A stretch of 64,000 nt of DNA from QHCE01 sp038260095 (GTDB taxonomy: Bacteria; Actinomycetota; Actinomycetes; Mycobacteriales; QHCE01): contig JBBSOC010000003.1 in the NCBI GenBank assembly GCA_038260095.1, positions 1 through 64,000 on the forward strand, read 5' to 3'. The translations under genes and the position numbers were made by a program. Numbering within the stretch: position 1 is the stretch's first letter; the number at the start of each line of letters is the position of its first letter. Positions 51,831 to 60,225 of this stretch are shown here, in pieces. The notes under the pieces are model-generated. The model searched no databases. It worked only from the letters and a program-made list of their open reading frames with translations, and had not been told where the DNA came from.

Positions 51831-52217
51831 GCTGCCAGTTATCTCCTGCTGCGACCACTGCTGCTGTGATCACTCTCGCAGTCGATAAGGCCGGCACACA
51901 AGCTTTAGGAGAATCAGACAAAACATCTCATACTTATAGCTCGCCAGATATCAGACATGGCGCTATTTTTGGTGCAAAACCTGTGAAGTAGCGCAGTATT
52001 TTGTCAGCTCAATGGGCAAAGGGGCGGCGCGGATGGCAGAGTAGGTATCAGCACCTCACAGAATTGCCAGCAAAAGAATTTCGAGGGAGTGTTACACCCA
52101 CCACGCCAGGGAACGATGTCGTAGTAACAACAGTTGCACAGTATGGGAAGCTAAGCTAGTGCTCATGAGCCTCAGCAAAATGCAGCAACCCACACGTAAG
52201 CGACAGGAGGAGTGCCG
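51831..52217. other. Intergenic region before DUF7455
   Basis: About 390 bp, no supported gene. TTGCAC near 52133-52138 followed after 17 bp by a TA-rich stretch around gctaagctag may be the promoter of the DUF7455 gene. The first 60 bp look like the tail of the degraded Pit gene. Confidence 0.4.
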
Positions 52218-52430
52218 ATGACCCCGACCCTCACCCCACCCGCCGACAGCATGTTGCTTTCCTCAGGCGACCGCTGTGACAGGTGCGGCGCTGCTGCAAA
52301 AGTGCGTGCTGTGCTTCCAGGCGGAGGGGATTTGGTGTTTTGTGGCCACCACGCCCATGAATACGCCGACAAATTAGAAAAGGTAGCCATTTCCATCAAG
52401 TGGTCAGACGACACGCAAACTTCCACCTAG
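52218..52430 (+). CDS. DUF7455 zinc-ribbon protein
   Basis: 70 aa from ATG 52218 with a strong caggaggag site. GDRCDRCGAAAKVRAVLPGG and LVFCGHHAHEYAD hold the CxxC...CxxH ligands of a zinc ribbon. In actinobacteria this small protein is conserved near sigA; function unknown. About 385 bp of decayed DNA and a vapBC pair now lie between it and sigA. Confidence 0.88.
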   Translation: MTPTLTPPADSMLLSSGDRCDRCGAAAKVRAVLPGGGDLVFCGHHAHEYADKLEKVAISIKWSDDTQTST

Positions 52431-52462
52431 ACCTATCGACAGCCTTCCAGCTGCTCGAGTAC

Positions 52463-52497
52463 GTGAAGGGCTTTGCCGGTACCGCAAAGCCCTTCAC
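52463..52497. terminator. Strong bidirectional stem-loop
   Basis: Perfect 14-bp stem gtgaagggctttgc / gcaaagcccttcac with a 7-nt loop, placed 33 bp after the DUF7455 stop and 72 bp before the convergent sepIVA stop. No long U-tract, but position and stability fit a terminator shared by the convergent genes. Confidence 0.85.
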
Positions 52498-52568
52498 TAT
52501 GCCCGGTGTACCCGAAAAACCCTGCGATAGTATGTGCCAACTTGCCGATAAAGGATGCGATGCTCCAG

Positions 52569-53087
52569 TTAAGGCAAAGCGGATGTCTCACCAATTGGTG
52601 AGGGAATATCAGCTCCGGGAATCAAACCTTGAGCTGGCAAGTCGACAACCGCGCGCATGCGTTCATGGCCACGCTCCACGCTTGAGAGTGTGCGCCGAAG
52701 TAACTGCTCGATGTTTGCCAACGCCGTCTCGCATAACTGATTTGTCTCGTCTCGAAGCGCAGCGGTTGCAACCTTGGCTTCCGCCTGTACGCGAGCTGCC
52801 TCACGCTTGGCCCCCGACACAATCTCGTGCGTGGCAATTAGCTGGGTACGTTCCACCTGCGCGTCAGCCATAATCTGATCGGCCTCCTGCCGGCCCGTAG
52901 CGATCACTTCATCGCGATGCTGCAAGATGTCACGCGCTGCAGCCAGCTCGCTGGGATAATCTGCTCGCAGCGCAGACAACGCGGCTAGCAATGCTTCTCG
53001 GCTAATTACGCAGCTGGTGGACATGGGAACCGAACGAGCTGACTCCACCATCTCGACCATGCGATCAATATGCGTGAGGGGGTCCAC
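52569..53087 (-). CDS. sepIVA: SepIVA-like DivIVA-family division protein
   Basis: 172 aa. Starts like mycobacterial SepIVA (Rv2927c): DRMVEMVESARSVPMSTSCV, YPSELAAARDILQHRDEV, then a shortened Ala/Glu-rich coiled coil (REAARVQAEAKVATAALRDE), and the terminal block ALANIEQLLRRTLSSVERGH. SepIVA localises to the septum and is essential in mycobacteria. It lacks about 70 residues of the central coiled coil of the M. tuberculosis protein. Confidence 0.85.
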   Translation of the reverse strand: MDPLTHIDRMVEMVESARSVPMSTSCVISREALLAALSALRADYPSELAAARDILQHRDEVIATGRQEADQIMADAQVERTQLIATHEIVSGAKREAARVQAEAKVATAALRDETNQLCETALANIEQLLRRTLSSVERGHERMRAVVDLPAQGLIPGADIPSPIGETSALP

Positions 53088-53176
53088 AATCTACTCCGTC
53101 CTGACAGGGGTATCGAGTCAACCGCGCCCGGTGGTACTGCATAGATCCGTCGTCGGTCGCAGTGTCGCCAGCCGTG

Positions 53177-53659
53177 CTACGGCGAAGCAGCAAGCCTGGC
53201 CAACAGCGCGGCATGAACAGTTTCGGGTACGTGAGCAGAAACATCGCCACCGTAGCGGGTGACTTCCTTCACCAAGCTCGACGACAAAAACGAATACAGC
53301 GGATTGGTTGCCAAAAACACGGTCTCGGTGGAACCGAGTTCGCGATTCATCTGCGCCATCTGCAACTCGTAATCAAAGTCAGTTACTGCCCGTAGCCCCT
53401 TGATAATCACCGAGATGTCATGGGCGCGGCAATAATCCACCAGTAGGCCCCGAAATGAATCCACTCGCACATTCGAATACTGAGTGGTCACCGCGCGCAG
53501 TAGCTCCTGTCGCTCAGCGACGCTGAATAAGCTCTCTTTGCTCTCGTTTACCAGCACGCCAACAACCACCTCATCGTAAAGAACGCTGGCGCGGGCAATA
53601 ATGTCAAGATGTCCATTCGTTACTGGGTCGAATGATCCTGGGCAGATTGCTCGCTTCAC
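53177..53659 (-). CDS. coaD: Phosphopantetheine adenylyltransferase
   Basis: 160 aa. GSFDPVTNGHLDIIARA near residue 8 is the nucleotidyltransferase GHxxH-like site (here N-G-H), and FLSSSLVKEVTRYGGDV is the conserved distal block. Penultimate step of coenzyme A synthesis. Overlaps rsmD by 4 bp. Confidence 0.97.
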   Translation of the reverse strand: MKRAICPGSFDPVTNGHLDIIARASVLYDEVVVGVLVNESKESLFSVAERQELLRAVTTQYSNVRVDSFRGLLVDYCRAHDISVIIKGLRAVTDFDYELQMAQMNRELGSTETVFLATNPLYSFLSSSLVKEVTRYGGDVSAHVPETVHAALLARLAASP

Positions 53660-54237
53660 GATGATTTACCTGCCTGCTCTTTTTGCCCTGCTCGGCCGTA
53701 CCAGAGCGTAGCTTCGCCGTACTGGCGGGACCGCAAAGGCTCCCACGATTGTGGCCACCCCCATGCAGCATCCCGGCTAGAGCGTTCAACTACGACCACC
53801 GCTTTCTCGGCAAACCATCCCTGGTGCTGCAACTGCGCCAGCACACTGGCCAGCGCTTGCGCCGGGAGCTGATATGGCGGATCAGCAAACGTCACATCAT
53901 AGGCGGCATCCGCTGCAACACATGCCAGTCGCTCAACCGCATGTCGGCGCAGCAGCGCGCCAGGAAGTGCAACCGATTCAATGTTGCTCGCGATGGCCGC
54001 AACGGCTTTGGGATCTGACTCCACTAATAATGCATGGCCAGCGCCTCGAGACAACGCCTCCAAACCCACTGCGCCCGAGCCAGCATACAAATCCAGTATG
54101 CGCGCACCCCGTAAATCCAGCAGCGAGTCCAGCGAAGAGAATAGTGCCTCTCGGGCTCGATCGGACGTGGGACGGGTTGTGCTTTCGGGCACGATCAATC
54201 GCCGTCCACCGGCAACCCCCGCAATGATCCTCGTCAT
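53656..54237 (-). CDS. rsmD: RsmD, 16S rRNA m2G966 methyltransferase
   Basis: 193 aa. RIIAGVAGGRRLIVPE start, SAM motif ILDLYAGSGAVGLEALSRGA, and catalytic VTFADPPY. Methylates G966 in helix 31 of 16S rRNA. The rsmD-coaD pair is near-universal in bacteria. The C-terminus (YGRAGQKEQAGKSS) extends slightly past the fold. Confidence 0.95.
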   Translation of the reverse strand: MTRIIAGVAGGRRLIVPESTTRPTSDRAREALFSSLDSLLDLRGARILDLYAGSGAVGLEALSRGAGHALLVESDPKAVAAIASNIESVALPGALLRRHAVERLACVAADAAYDVTFADPPYQLPAQALASVLAQLQHQGWFAEKAVVVVERSSRDAAWGWPQSWEPLRSRQYGEATLWYGRAGQKEQAGKSS

Positions 54238-54249
54238 GGAGCTGCTGTT

Positions 54250-54702
54250 CTACAGATCTTTGACCAGCTGTAGTCGGCCGAGTACGCCATTGATGAACCC
54301 AGGCGAGTCCTCGGTAGACAGCTCCTTGGCCAACGACACCGCCTCATCAATAGCCACCGGATCAGGGACGTCTTCACACCACATCAACTCATACACCCCT
54401 AGACGCATGATGTTTCGGTCCACAGCTGGCATCCGAGACAACTGCCAGCCCTCTGCATAGGTGCTCAGTAATTCGTCAATCCGTGCCCGATGATCGCAGA
54501 CACCCTCCACTAGCACCACGGTATAGTCCGCGATTGGCGGTTCGGCTCGCTGCCGTCGAAACGCTACGACGTCACGTGGATCAACACCTCGAATATCGGA
54601 TTCGTATAGCACATCTAGCGCACGTTTACGCGCCTTACCGCGAGCCGAGCTGTGCCGCCAACGCGCGGGAGGCTGCTGGGGTGCGGTCGCGTCATTACTC
54701 AT
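54250..54702 (-). CDS. nusB: NusB antitermination factor
   Basis: 150 aa. KARKRALDVLYESDIRG, NIMRLGVYELMW, IDEAVSLAKELSTEDSPGFI, NGVLGRL are the standard blocks. It binds boxA RNA with NusE in rRNA transcription. 21 bp after efp, 12 bp before rsmD; one operon. Confidence 0.96.
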   Translation of the reverse strand: MSNDATAPQQPPARWRHSSARGKARKRALDVLYESDIRGVDPRDVVAFRRQRAEPPIADYTVVLVEGVCDHRARIDELLSTYAEGWQLSRMPAVDRNIMRLGVYELMWCEDVPDPVAIDEAVSLAKELSTEDSPGFINGVLGRLQLVKDL

Positions 54703-54723
54703 ATCAGCAAACCACGCTCGGCA

Positions 54724-55284
54724 CTAGTTGACTCGGCCAAGATAATGCCCGTCGCGTGTGTCAACCTTGATTCTCTCCCCGGTGCTGACAAACAGCGGCA
54801 CCTGTACCACCGCGCCCGTTTCTACGGTCGCCGGTTTTGTGCCGCCGGTGGAGCGGTCACCTTGCAGCCCCGGATCAGTGTGCGAAACAGTGAGCTCCAC
54901 GCTAGCTGGCAGTTCTAGATACAGCGGGGTGGATTCATGCACCGCAACCATGGCTTCAGCGTTTTCCAATAAGAAGTTCGCTGCTACGCCCACAGTGGAT
55001 TCAGGGATAGGGAGCTGATCGTAAGTGACGGTATCCATAAACACGAAATCCGTACCGTCTCGGTATAGGTAGCTCATGGTCCGTTTGTCGACGTTGGCGG
55101 TCTCCACTTTCACGCCGGCATTGAAAGTCTTATCCACCACTTTGCCGGTGAGTACATTTTTCAGCGTGGTACGCACGAATGCCCCGCCTTTACCGGGCTT
55201 TACGTGCTGAAATTCCACCACATTCCACAACGCCCCGTCGAGGTTGAGCGTCATACCGTTTTTCAGTTCGTTAGTCGTCGCCAT
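54724..55284 (-). CDS. efp: Elongation factor P
   Basis: 186 aa. Three beta domains; KPGKGGAFVRTTLKNVLTGK with Lys32 as the tip residue that may be modified. ELPASVELTVSHTDPGLQGD and GERIKVDTRDGHYLGRV are typical. Relieves ribosome stalling at polyproline. No epmA/B or Pro-rhamnosylation gene is adjacent. Confidence 0.97.
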   Translation of the reverse strand: MATTNELKNGMTLNLDGALWNVVEFQHVKPGKGGAFVRTTLKNVLTGKVVDKTFNAGVKVETANVDKRTMSYLYRDGTDFVFMDTVTYDQLPIPESTVGVAANFLLENAEAMVAVHESTPLYLELPASVELTVSHTDPGLQGDRSTGGTKPATVETGAVVQVPLFVSTGERIKVDTRDGHYLGRVN

Positions 55285-55329
55285 GATGGCTGAGTCTAGC
55301 GACGGGACGCGGCGTGCCCTGCGTGGGCA

Positions 55330-55587
55330 CTAGCGGCGGTAGATGTGCGCTCGATATCCAATTCGCAGCACGGTGACACGATCATCATCTACCGAGAAAA
55401 TGACACGGTAGGAACCACGACGCGCCGAGCGGCACCCAGCCCACTCGTCACTGAGCGGTTTGCTCAGCCGGAGCGGATTCTCAGTCAACGAGCCAAGCAT
55501 AAATTCCACGATAGCTACAGCAACACGCTCGTGGAGACGACTCAACATCCGTTCAGCAGTAGCTGTCACAACCAGCCGATACTTCAT
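55330..55587 (-). CDS. RelE-family toxin
   Basis: 85 aa. MKYRLVVTATAERMLSRL, ARRGSYRVIFSVDDD, VLRIGYRAHIYRR: RelE fold with the basic catalytic residues at the C-terminus. Overlaps the upstream antitoxin as ATGA. Paralogue of the toxin at 80-349. Confidence 0.88.
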   Translation of the reverse strand: MKYRLVVTATAERMLSRLHERVAVAIVEFMLGSLTENPLRLSKPLSDEWAGCRSARRGSYRVIFSVDDDRVTVLRIGYRAHIYRR

Positions 55588-55865
55588 GAGGATTGGCTAC
55601 GCAGATACTTCTCAGCTAGCTGCTCCGCGGTGAAGATCCGGCCTTTGTGCACATCTTCTCTTGCCTGCTCGAGCTCCTCAAGCGCTCCTGGCGTAGCTGT
55701 GAGCTCGTAAGTTTCTTCTAAAGAAGCAAAATCGTCGATCCCAATGAGCATCGCTGCCGGTTTGCCGTGACGAGTTATAACTACACGTTCGTGCACACGT
55801 TCAGCTTCACTCACCAGTTCGCTAAGTCGATTTTTAGCCTCACCTAGAGCTATTTCCATAGCCAA
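55584..55865 (-). CDS. Phd/YefM-family antitoxin
   Basis: 93 aa (or 91 from Met3, 55859). MEIALGEAKNRLSELVSEAE and VITRHGKPAAMLIGIDDFAS match the Phd domain and parallel the antitoxin at 342. C-terminal FTAEQLAEKYLRSQSS would bind the toxin. Confidence 0.88.
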   Translation of the reverse strand: MAMEIALGEAKNRLSELVSEAERVHERVVITRHGKPAAMLIGIDDFASLEETYELTATPGALEELEQAREDVHKGRIFTAEQLAEKYLRSQSS

Positions 55866-55906
55866 AGACTAGTCGCAGTCCACTGGCTCGGCAAGCTCCT
55901 ACCTAT

Positions 55907-56725
55907 TCAGTTTGTTGGAAAGGCTTCCGCTTGCTCCAACGCACGCGTTACCAGCTCAGGCAGCACGGTGCCTATCGGTTCGCGCAGCCGCACCGCGGCT
56001 AACTCGTCATAGGAGGTGGCCTCGGCGCTGATAAGCACAAGCTTGGCATCGTGCCGCACGGCCGTTGTGACCAAACTGGACACTGGCTGCACCGTCAGGG
56101 AGGTCCCCACAGCCAGAAATAGGTCGCAATCAGTTGCGGCCTGTTCCGCGGCCGCCAACACAGCAGGATTCAATGGCTGACCGAACGAGATGGTGCCGGC
56201 TTTTAAGATACCCCCACACCGAAGGCAGGCCGGATCTTCCTCGCCTGCGGCCACCCGCTCTAACGTGTCGGACATAGCTGTGCGTGCGCCACACGAGACG
56301 CATTCCACCTCATACAACGAGCCGTGCACCTCGATGACGAGATCTTCGTTGCTGCCAGCCATTTGATGTAGACCGTCAATGTTCTGTGTGATTAACGCCC
56401 GCAGTTTCCCCGCGGCCTCTAACTCCACCAGCGCGTAATGTGCCGAGTTCGGGCGGGCAGTCCATGCGGCATGTTCTCTACGGATCCGCCATGCTTCCCG
56501 GCGCACCCATGGGTCAGTTAGGTAGTCGCGTAGCGTGAACAACCGCTGCGCCGCTGGATCAAGCGTCCATATCCCGTTGGGGCCCCGAAAATCAGGAATG
56601 CCACTGTCGGTGCTGATACCGGCGCCCGTCAGCACAGTTACCCGCTGGGCGGCCGCAAGCAACTTCACAGCGTCTTTCAGGGCATCGTTTACGGCATTAC
56701 CCACGTTATCTTCCACGCCATTCAT
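55907..56725 (-). CDS. Sir2-family NAD-dependent protein deacylase
   Basis: About 272 aa from Met at 56725; starts at 56728, 56761 or GTG 56776 would add residues including an N-terminal CIDC pair of unknown value. GAGISTDSGIPDFRGPNGIW, TQNIDGLHQMAG, catalytic His in EVHGSLYEVECVSCG, zinc pairs CVSC and CLRC, and VGTSLTVQPVSSL. Removes acyl groups from lysine, regulating acetyl-CoA synthetase and others. Stands alone. Confidence 0.93.
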   Translation of the reverse strand: MNGVEDNVGNAVNDALKDAVKLLAAAQRVTVLTGAGISTDSGIPDFRGPNGIWTLDPAAQRLFTLRDYLTDPWVRREAWRIRREHAAWTARPNSAHYALVELEAAGKLRALITQNIDGLHQMAGSNEDLVIEVHGSLYEVECVSCGARTAMSDTLERVAAGEEDPACLRCGGILKAGTISFGQPLNPAVLAAAEQAATDCDLFLAVGTSLTVQPVSSLVTTAVRHDAKLVLISAEATSYDELAAVRLREPIGTVLPELVTRALEQAEAFPTN

Positions 56726-56818
56726 CATAGTTTGCGGTGAACCACAGTCGATGCAGTGCATCCTGGTGTGCCGCACAGCAATGTGCGTTGTAGCTCGGGA
56801 GTCCTAGGAATGGATTGT

Positions 56819-56902
56819 CTAGGCGCGGCGAACCAGCCCGGTCTCGTAAGCTAGGACGACAGCCTGGACCCTATCCCGCAACGCAAGTTTAGTGAGGACT
56901 CG
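56819..56902. repeat. 84-bp direct repeat, copy A (copy B 58295-58378)
   Basis: One difference (caag against cgag) in 84 bp. The two copies are in the same orientation 1.48 kb apart and bracket the membrane-protein gene at 57132. The sharply higher identity of this block relative to the adjoining 40-bp block suggests recent duplication or gene conversion. Confidence 0.85.
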
Positions 56903-56943
56903 CCGAGTTACGCAGGGGGCTACCACAGTGTCTCCTGCCGCTA
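56819..56943 (-). pseudogene. Internally deleted copy of a LuxR-type response regulator tail
   Basis: 56819-56902 is 83/84 identical to the 3' end of the regulator gene at 58295-58378, encoding RVLTKLALRDRVQAVVLAYE and TGLVRRA. Directly upstream, 56904-56943 matches 58569-58608 at 34 of 40 positions (AAGDTVVAPCVTR versus AAGDAVVAPRITR). The 190 bp between those two stretches in the intact gene are missing here. So this is a remnant of a duplicated or related regulator gene. Confidence 0.8.
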
Positions 56944-57131
56944 GCCAGGTAATACCCGGGGCTGGGCTCATGCCACCCGACGCTAGCTGACGGCTCAGTG
57001 ACACGTGACGTCGTCCGCGGGCGTCCAATGAGGCCTCCTTTCGGGACCGCCAACCCGTTTGTTCACGGCCACGACCGGGGCCTACGCTCGATGGCGGTTT
57101 GTATCGTTCGCTGGGGACGCTGGGAGAACTT

Positions 57132-58241
57132 GTGCGCGGAATCAGTGTGTTCGTCGGGTTCGTGGCGATCATCGTGGCCGTCGTGCCGGCCACAGTGATC
57201 ATTCGGGGCGATGGGGAACGGCCGAACGACGTCAGCTGGGTACCGGTGATCATCGCCGCGGTCGTCGCCGTTGTCGGGTTCGTCGTGTGCCGCGTGTTGC
57301 GTTTTGCGGCGTCGCGTCGGTTCGTCGACGTCTCGCTGCAGCGAGGGCAGTACCAGCCATATCGGTCGCCTGCCTTCCCCTTCACGCTCGTAGCCTGGGT
57401 CTTGATCGTAGTCGCGGGGTCAACGGCGTTCGCCAGCTTCAATGTCTCCGAGCGGGCCAAGGGGCCCAGCGCCGAGGATCCCTTTCGGAGTCACACGTTC
57501 ACCGACTGGCTGCCAGCGCTCGTGATCCTCGCGGGGGTCGTAACGGTCGGGGCGGCCTCCTACTACTCTTGGGACTTCCGACGCCGCCACGAGATCCCGG
57601 TGCTCGAAGCCCACGGTGTGGCGACGTTCGTGGAACCGCCGCGGCAGCTGTCGAAGACCGAGGCGGCGAAGCTGCGCACGTGGATGTGGTTGCGCGGCAC
57701 GACGATCGAGGGCTTGTTCCTGGCAGGCGCGCTGCTACCGCGCCTGCTGCCGGGTGCTGACCGGCCCTCCGAGCAGGAAGCCGAGCTCGGCCTGGCCATG
57801 CTGGTCGGCGGACCTGGCGTGATCAGTTTCACGCTGCTGCTGATCATGTTCGTGCTCGCGCCGACCCGCCGCTCCGCGTGGGACGCACTGCGCCAGCGGT
57901 CCTCACTGCTGGCCATTGGAGTCGGCACGGTCGGCGCCATCCTGGATTCGAACGGCCAGGAAATCACCGGCGGCCTGACTACACTCGCCGCCCTCCTGTT
58001 TGCCTCGGTGACCTGCCTGAACATCATGGATCGCGGCGCCCAGCCCTGGCTAGGGCTAGCATTCCTCATGTTCAGTTACCTCCTCGGCTATCTCGCCGCG
58101 CCGGACGGCCATCCGTCGCTGCCCAGCGGGATTGCCGGCTGGGCCGTCGCCGTGCTCGCGCTCGGATACACCACCTACCAAGCACGCAGCCACTGGCGCG
58201 CCTGGTATGCCCTCGTATCGCCGATCTCTATGCCCAGGTGA
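57132..58241 (+). CDS. Polytopic membrane protein of unknown function
   Basis: 369 aa from GTG 57132 (gggag 6 bp upstream); a TTG at 57099 in frame is an alternative. About 9-10 membrane helices (VFVGFVAIIVAVVPATVII; VSWVPVIIAAVVAVVGFVV; FTLVAWVLIVVAGSTAF; GLAMLVGGPGVISFTLLL; GIAGWAVAVLALGYTTY) with a cytosolic loop QLSKTEAAKLRTWMW. No family recognised. GC and third-position bias are visibly higher than in the flanking genes, and it lies between two copies of duplicated DNA on the opposite strand, so it is likely imported. Confidence 0.75.
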   Translation: MRGISVFVGFVAIIVAVVPATVIIRGDGERPNDVSWVPVIIAAVVAVVGFVVCRVLRFAASRRFVDVSLQRGQYQPYRSPAFPFTLVAWVLIVVAGSTAFASFNVSERAKGPSAEDPFRSHTFTDWLPALVILAGVVTVGAASYYSWDFRRRHEIPVLEAHGVATFVEPPRQLSKTEAAKLRTWMWLRGTTIEGLFLAGALLPRLLPGADRPSEQEAELGLAMLVGGPGVISFTLLLIMFVLAPTRRSAWDALRQRSSLLAIGVGTVGAILDSNGQEITGGLTTLAALLFASVTCLNIMDRGAQPWLGLAFLMFSYLLGYLAAPDGHPSLPSGIAGWAVAVLALGYTTYQARSHWRAWYALVSPISMPR

Positions 58242-58294
58242 AGCGAGTCAGGCGGAACATCGATGGCTCCGATTGGCTGAGGCCAGCGGGTGAA

Positions 58295-58963
58295 CTAGGC
58301 GCGGCGAACCAGCCCGGTCTCGTAAGCTAGGACGACAGCCTGGACCCTATCCCGCAACGCGAGTTTAGTGAGGACTCGACTTACATGAGTCTTTACGGTG
58401 GCTTCAGAAAGCATAAGGGCCGCAGCTATCTCCGCGTTGGATAAACCTTGCGCGACATGCATCAGCACTTCACGCTCCCGATCTGTGAGCTGGCTAAATA
58501 TCGAAGCTAATGTGGAATTGTGGTCGCGTGAAGACGGTAGCTTGTGGGCGAATTTATTGAGGAGTTCCCGAGTGATGCGAGGGGCAACCACAGCGTCTCC
58601 TGCCGCTACGGCTCGAACGCTATTGACCAACTCAGCGGGCTCGACGCTCTTGAGAAGAAACCCGCTAGCGCCGGCACGAAGACCAGCAAACGCATATTCA
58701 TCAAGATCGAATGTCGTCAAAATGAGTACCTTGGCGCTGCTATCTGCTGCGGCGATGCGTTCTGTAGCAGCGATTCCGTCCATGCCTGGCATTCGGACAT
58801 CCATCATGATGACGTTCGGGCGAAGTCGCGCGCATAGCCGGACCGCTTCGGCACCACTGGAAGCTTCACCGACTACGAGAATACCTGTCTGCGCCTCCAG
58901 CACCATTCGGAAACCCAGTCTCAACAATGGCTGATCATCCACTAACAAGACTCGGATAGTCAT
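58295..58963 (-). CDS. NarL/LuxR-family response regulator
   Basis: 222 aa. Receiver domain: DD at residues 9-10, phospho-Asp in NVIMMDVRMPGMDG, Lys in GFLLKSVEPAE; LuxR HTH: LTDREREVLMHVAQGLSNAE and VKTHVSRVLTKLALRDRVQ. Overlaps the kinase gene by 4 bp. Likely controls the following ABC exporter genes in the same operon. Confidence 0.95.
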   Translation of the reverse strand: MTIRVLLVDDQPLLRLGFRMVLEAQTGILVVGEASSGAEAVRLCARLRPNVIMMDVRMPGMDGIAATERIAAADSSAKVLILTTFDLDEYAFAGLRAGASGFLLKSVEPAELVNSVRAVAAGDAVVAPRITRELLNKFAHKLPSSRDHNSTLASIFSQLTDREREVLMHVAQGLSNAEIAAALMLSEATVKTHVSRVLTKLALRDRVQAVVLAYETGLVRRA

Positions 58964-60225
58964 TGTGCTTCAGTCTCCGGCTTTAACTCCAGCACTGTGT
59001 GGACTCGCCAGCCACGATCAGGCAACGGCTCCGCTTGGACATGACCGCCATAAACTGCGGCTCGTTCGCGCATTCCCATGATCCCATGTGGTGTCAGTAC
59101 CGCCTCAGTGGAGAGCTCATGCGCTTGATTACGGTACGCACCAATCGGTGTGGTACCTCCATCGTCGGTGATCTGCACATCAATGCCCCCGTCGATATAG
59201 CACAATCGCACGCACGCGCTAGCTCCTGCGCCTGCGTGCTTTCGAGTATTGGTAAGGGCCTCCTGAATCAGGCGGTAGATGGTGAGCTGCGCACCAGCTG
59301 GCACGGGAAATGCTTCCCCGAGCACAACCAGCTGAACGGGGAGCCCGGCGGCGCGAACCTGTTCCAGGAGCGCATCGAGTTGGTCCAATCCCGGCTGCGG
59401 TTGGCGTGCACTGTGGAGGCCATCCTCACGCAGCACTCCAAGAAGCCGCCGCATCTCGGTAATCGCCTGGCGCCCGGTGCTAGCTACCTGCAGCATGGCC
59501 CTGCCAGCCTGTTTCGCCGGCTCCTCCCCTGGAGAGTTTTGCACCGTGAGTGCGGCTCCATCGGCGAGCACTACCATCACTGAGAGACTGTGCGCGACGA
59601 CGTCATGCATCTCTCGGGCTATTCGGCTGCGTTCATCGGCGGCCGCAAGTTGGGCCTGTTGATCGCGCTCTCGTTCCAAACGAGCCGCGCGGTCTTCCAA
59701 TGCGGATAGGTATGCGCGCCGAGTACGTATGTTGATACCGATCACGGTGGCGGCAGTGATCATGCTCGAAAGCACGATGAACGTCCGAGCACCATGATCC
59801 GACGATGCCCATCTCTGTGAGATGAGCCCCGCCCCGAACTCCGCGATGCAGACAGCAAATAGTGTGTAGCGCCAAGGCCGGAATGCCGCCACAGTATAGA
59901 GGGCGATGAGCAACCCAAAATTTACGACAGATATTTCACCCAGAACCCACTGCGCATAAGCGAAGGTGGCGATTACGCAGAACACTGAGAGCGGGGCTCT
60001 GCGGCGTAACGCCAGTGGGAGCACTAACCCCAATTCCAGTAGCCACCACCACGCCGCTACAACATGCGAACGCCGATGGAAAACTGCTAACAGCAGCAAC
60101 GCAATCATGGTATCGATGACCATCGGATGGCTGGCGATCCGCGCCCGCAGAGCGGCGATGAGTATGCGCCAGGGACGCAGGGCTGAGCCCGGAAGCCCAG
60201 AGCCAACTGCAATTACGTTAGGCAT
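58960..60225 (-). CDS. Sensor histidine kinase (HisKA_3)
   Basis: 421 aa. Four or five membrane helices in the first 160 residues without a large extracellular loop, coiled linker, then HisKA_3 with phosphoacceptor His in RSRIAREMHDVVAHSLSVMV and a HATPase_c domain (YRLIQEALTNTRKHAGAGA; HGIMGMRERAAVYGG). Intramembrane-sensing type, usually associated with ABC exporters and cell-envelope stress. Confidence 0.93.
   Translation of the reverse strand: MPNVIAVGSGLPGSALRPWRILIAALRARIASHPMVIDTMIALLLLAVFHRRSHVVAAWWWLLELGLVLPLALRRRAPLSVFCVIATFAYAQWVLGEISVVNFGLLIALYTVAAFRPWRYTLFAVCIAEFGAGLISQRWASSDHGARTFIVLSSMITAATVIGINIRTRRAYLSALEDRAARLERERDQQAQLAAADERSRIAREMHDVVAHSLSVMVVLADGAALTVQNSPGEEPAKQAGRAMLQVASTGRQAITEMRRLLGVLREDGLHSARQPQPGLDQLDALLEQVRAAGLPVQLVVLGEAFPVPAGAQLTIYRLIQEALTNTRKHAGAGASACVRLCYIDGGIDVQITDDGGTTPIGAYRNQAHELSTEAVLTPHGIMGMRERAAVYGGHVQAEPLPDRGWRVHTVLELKPETEAQ

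Noticed and set aside
56819..57460. 213-codon minus-strand ORF ending in a LuxR tail
   Set aside because: Only the last 45 codons resemble a regulator; the rest is antisense of the membrane-protein gene. Treated as a pseudogene fragment.
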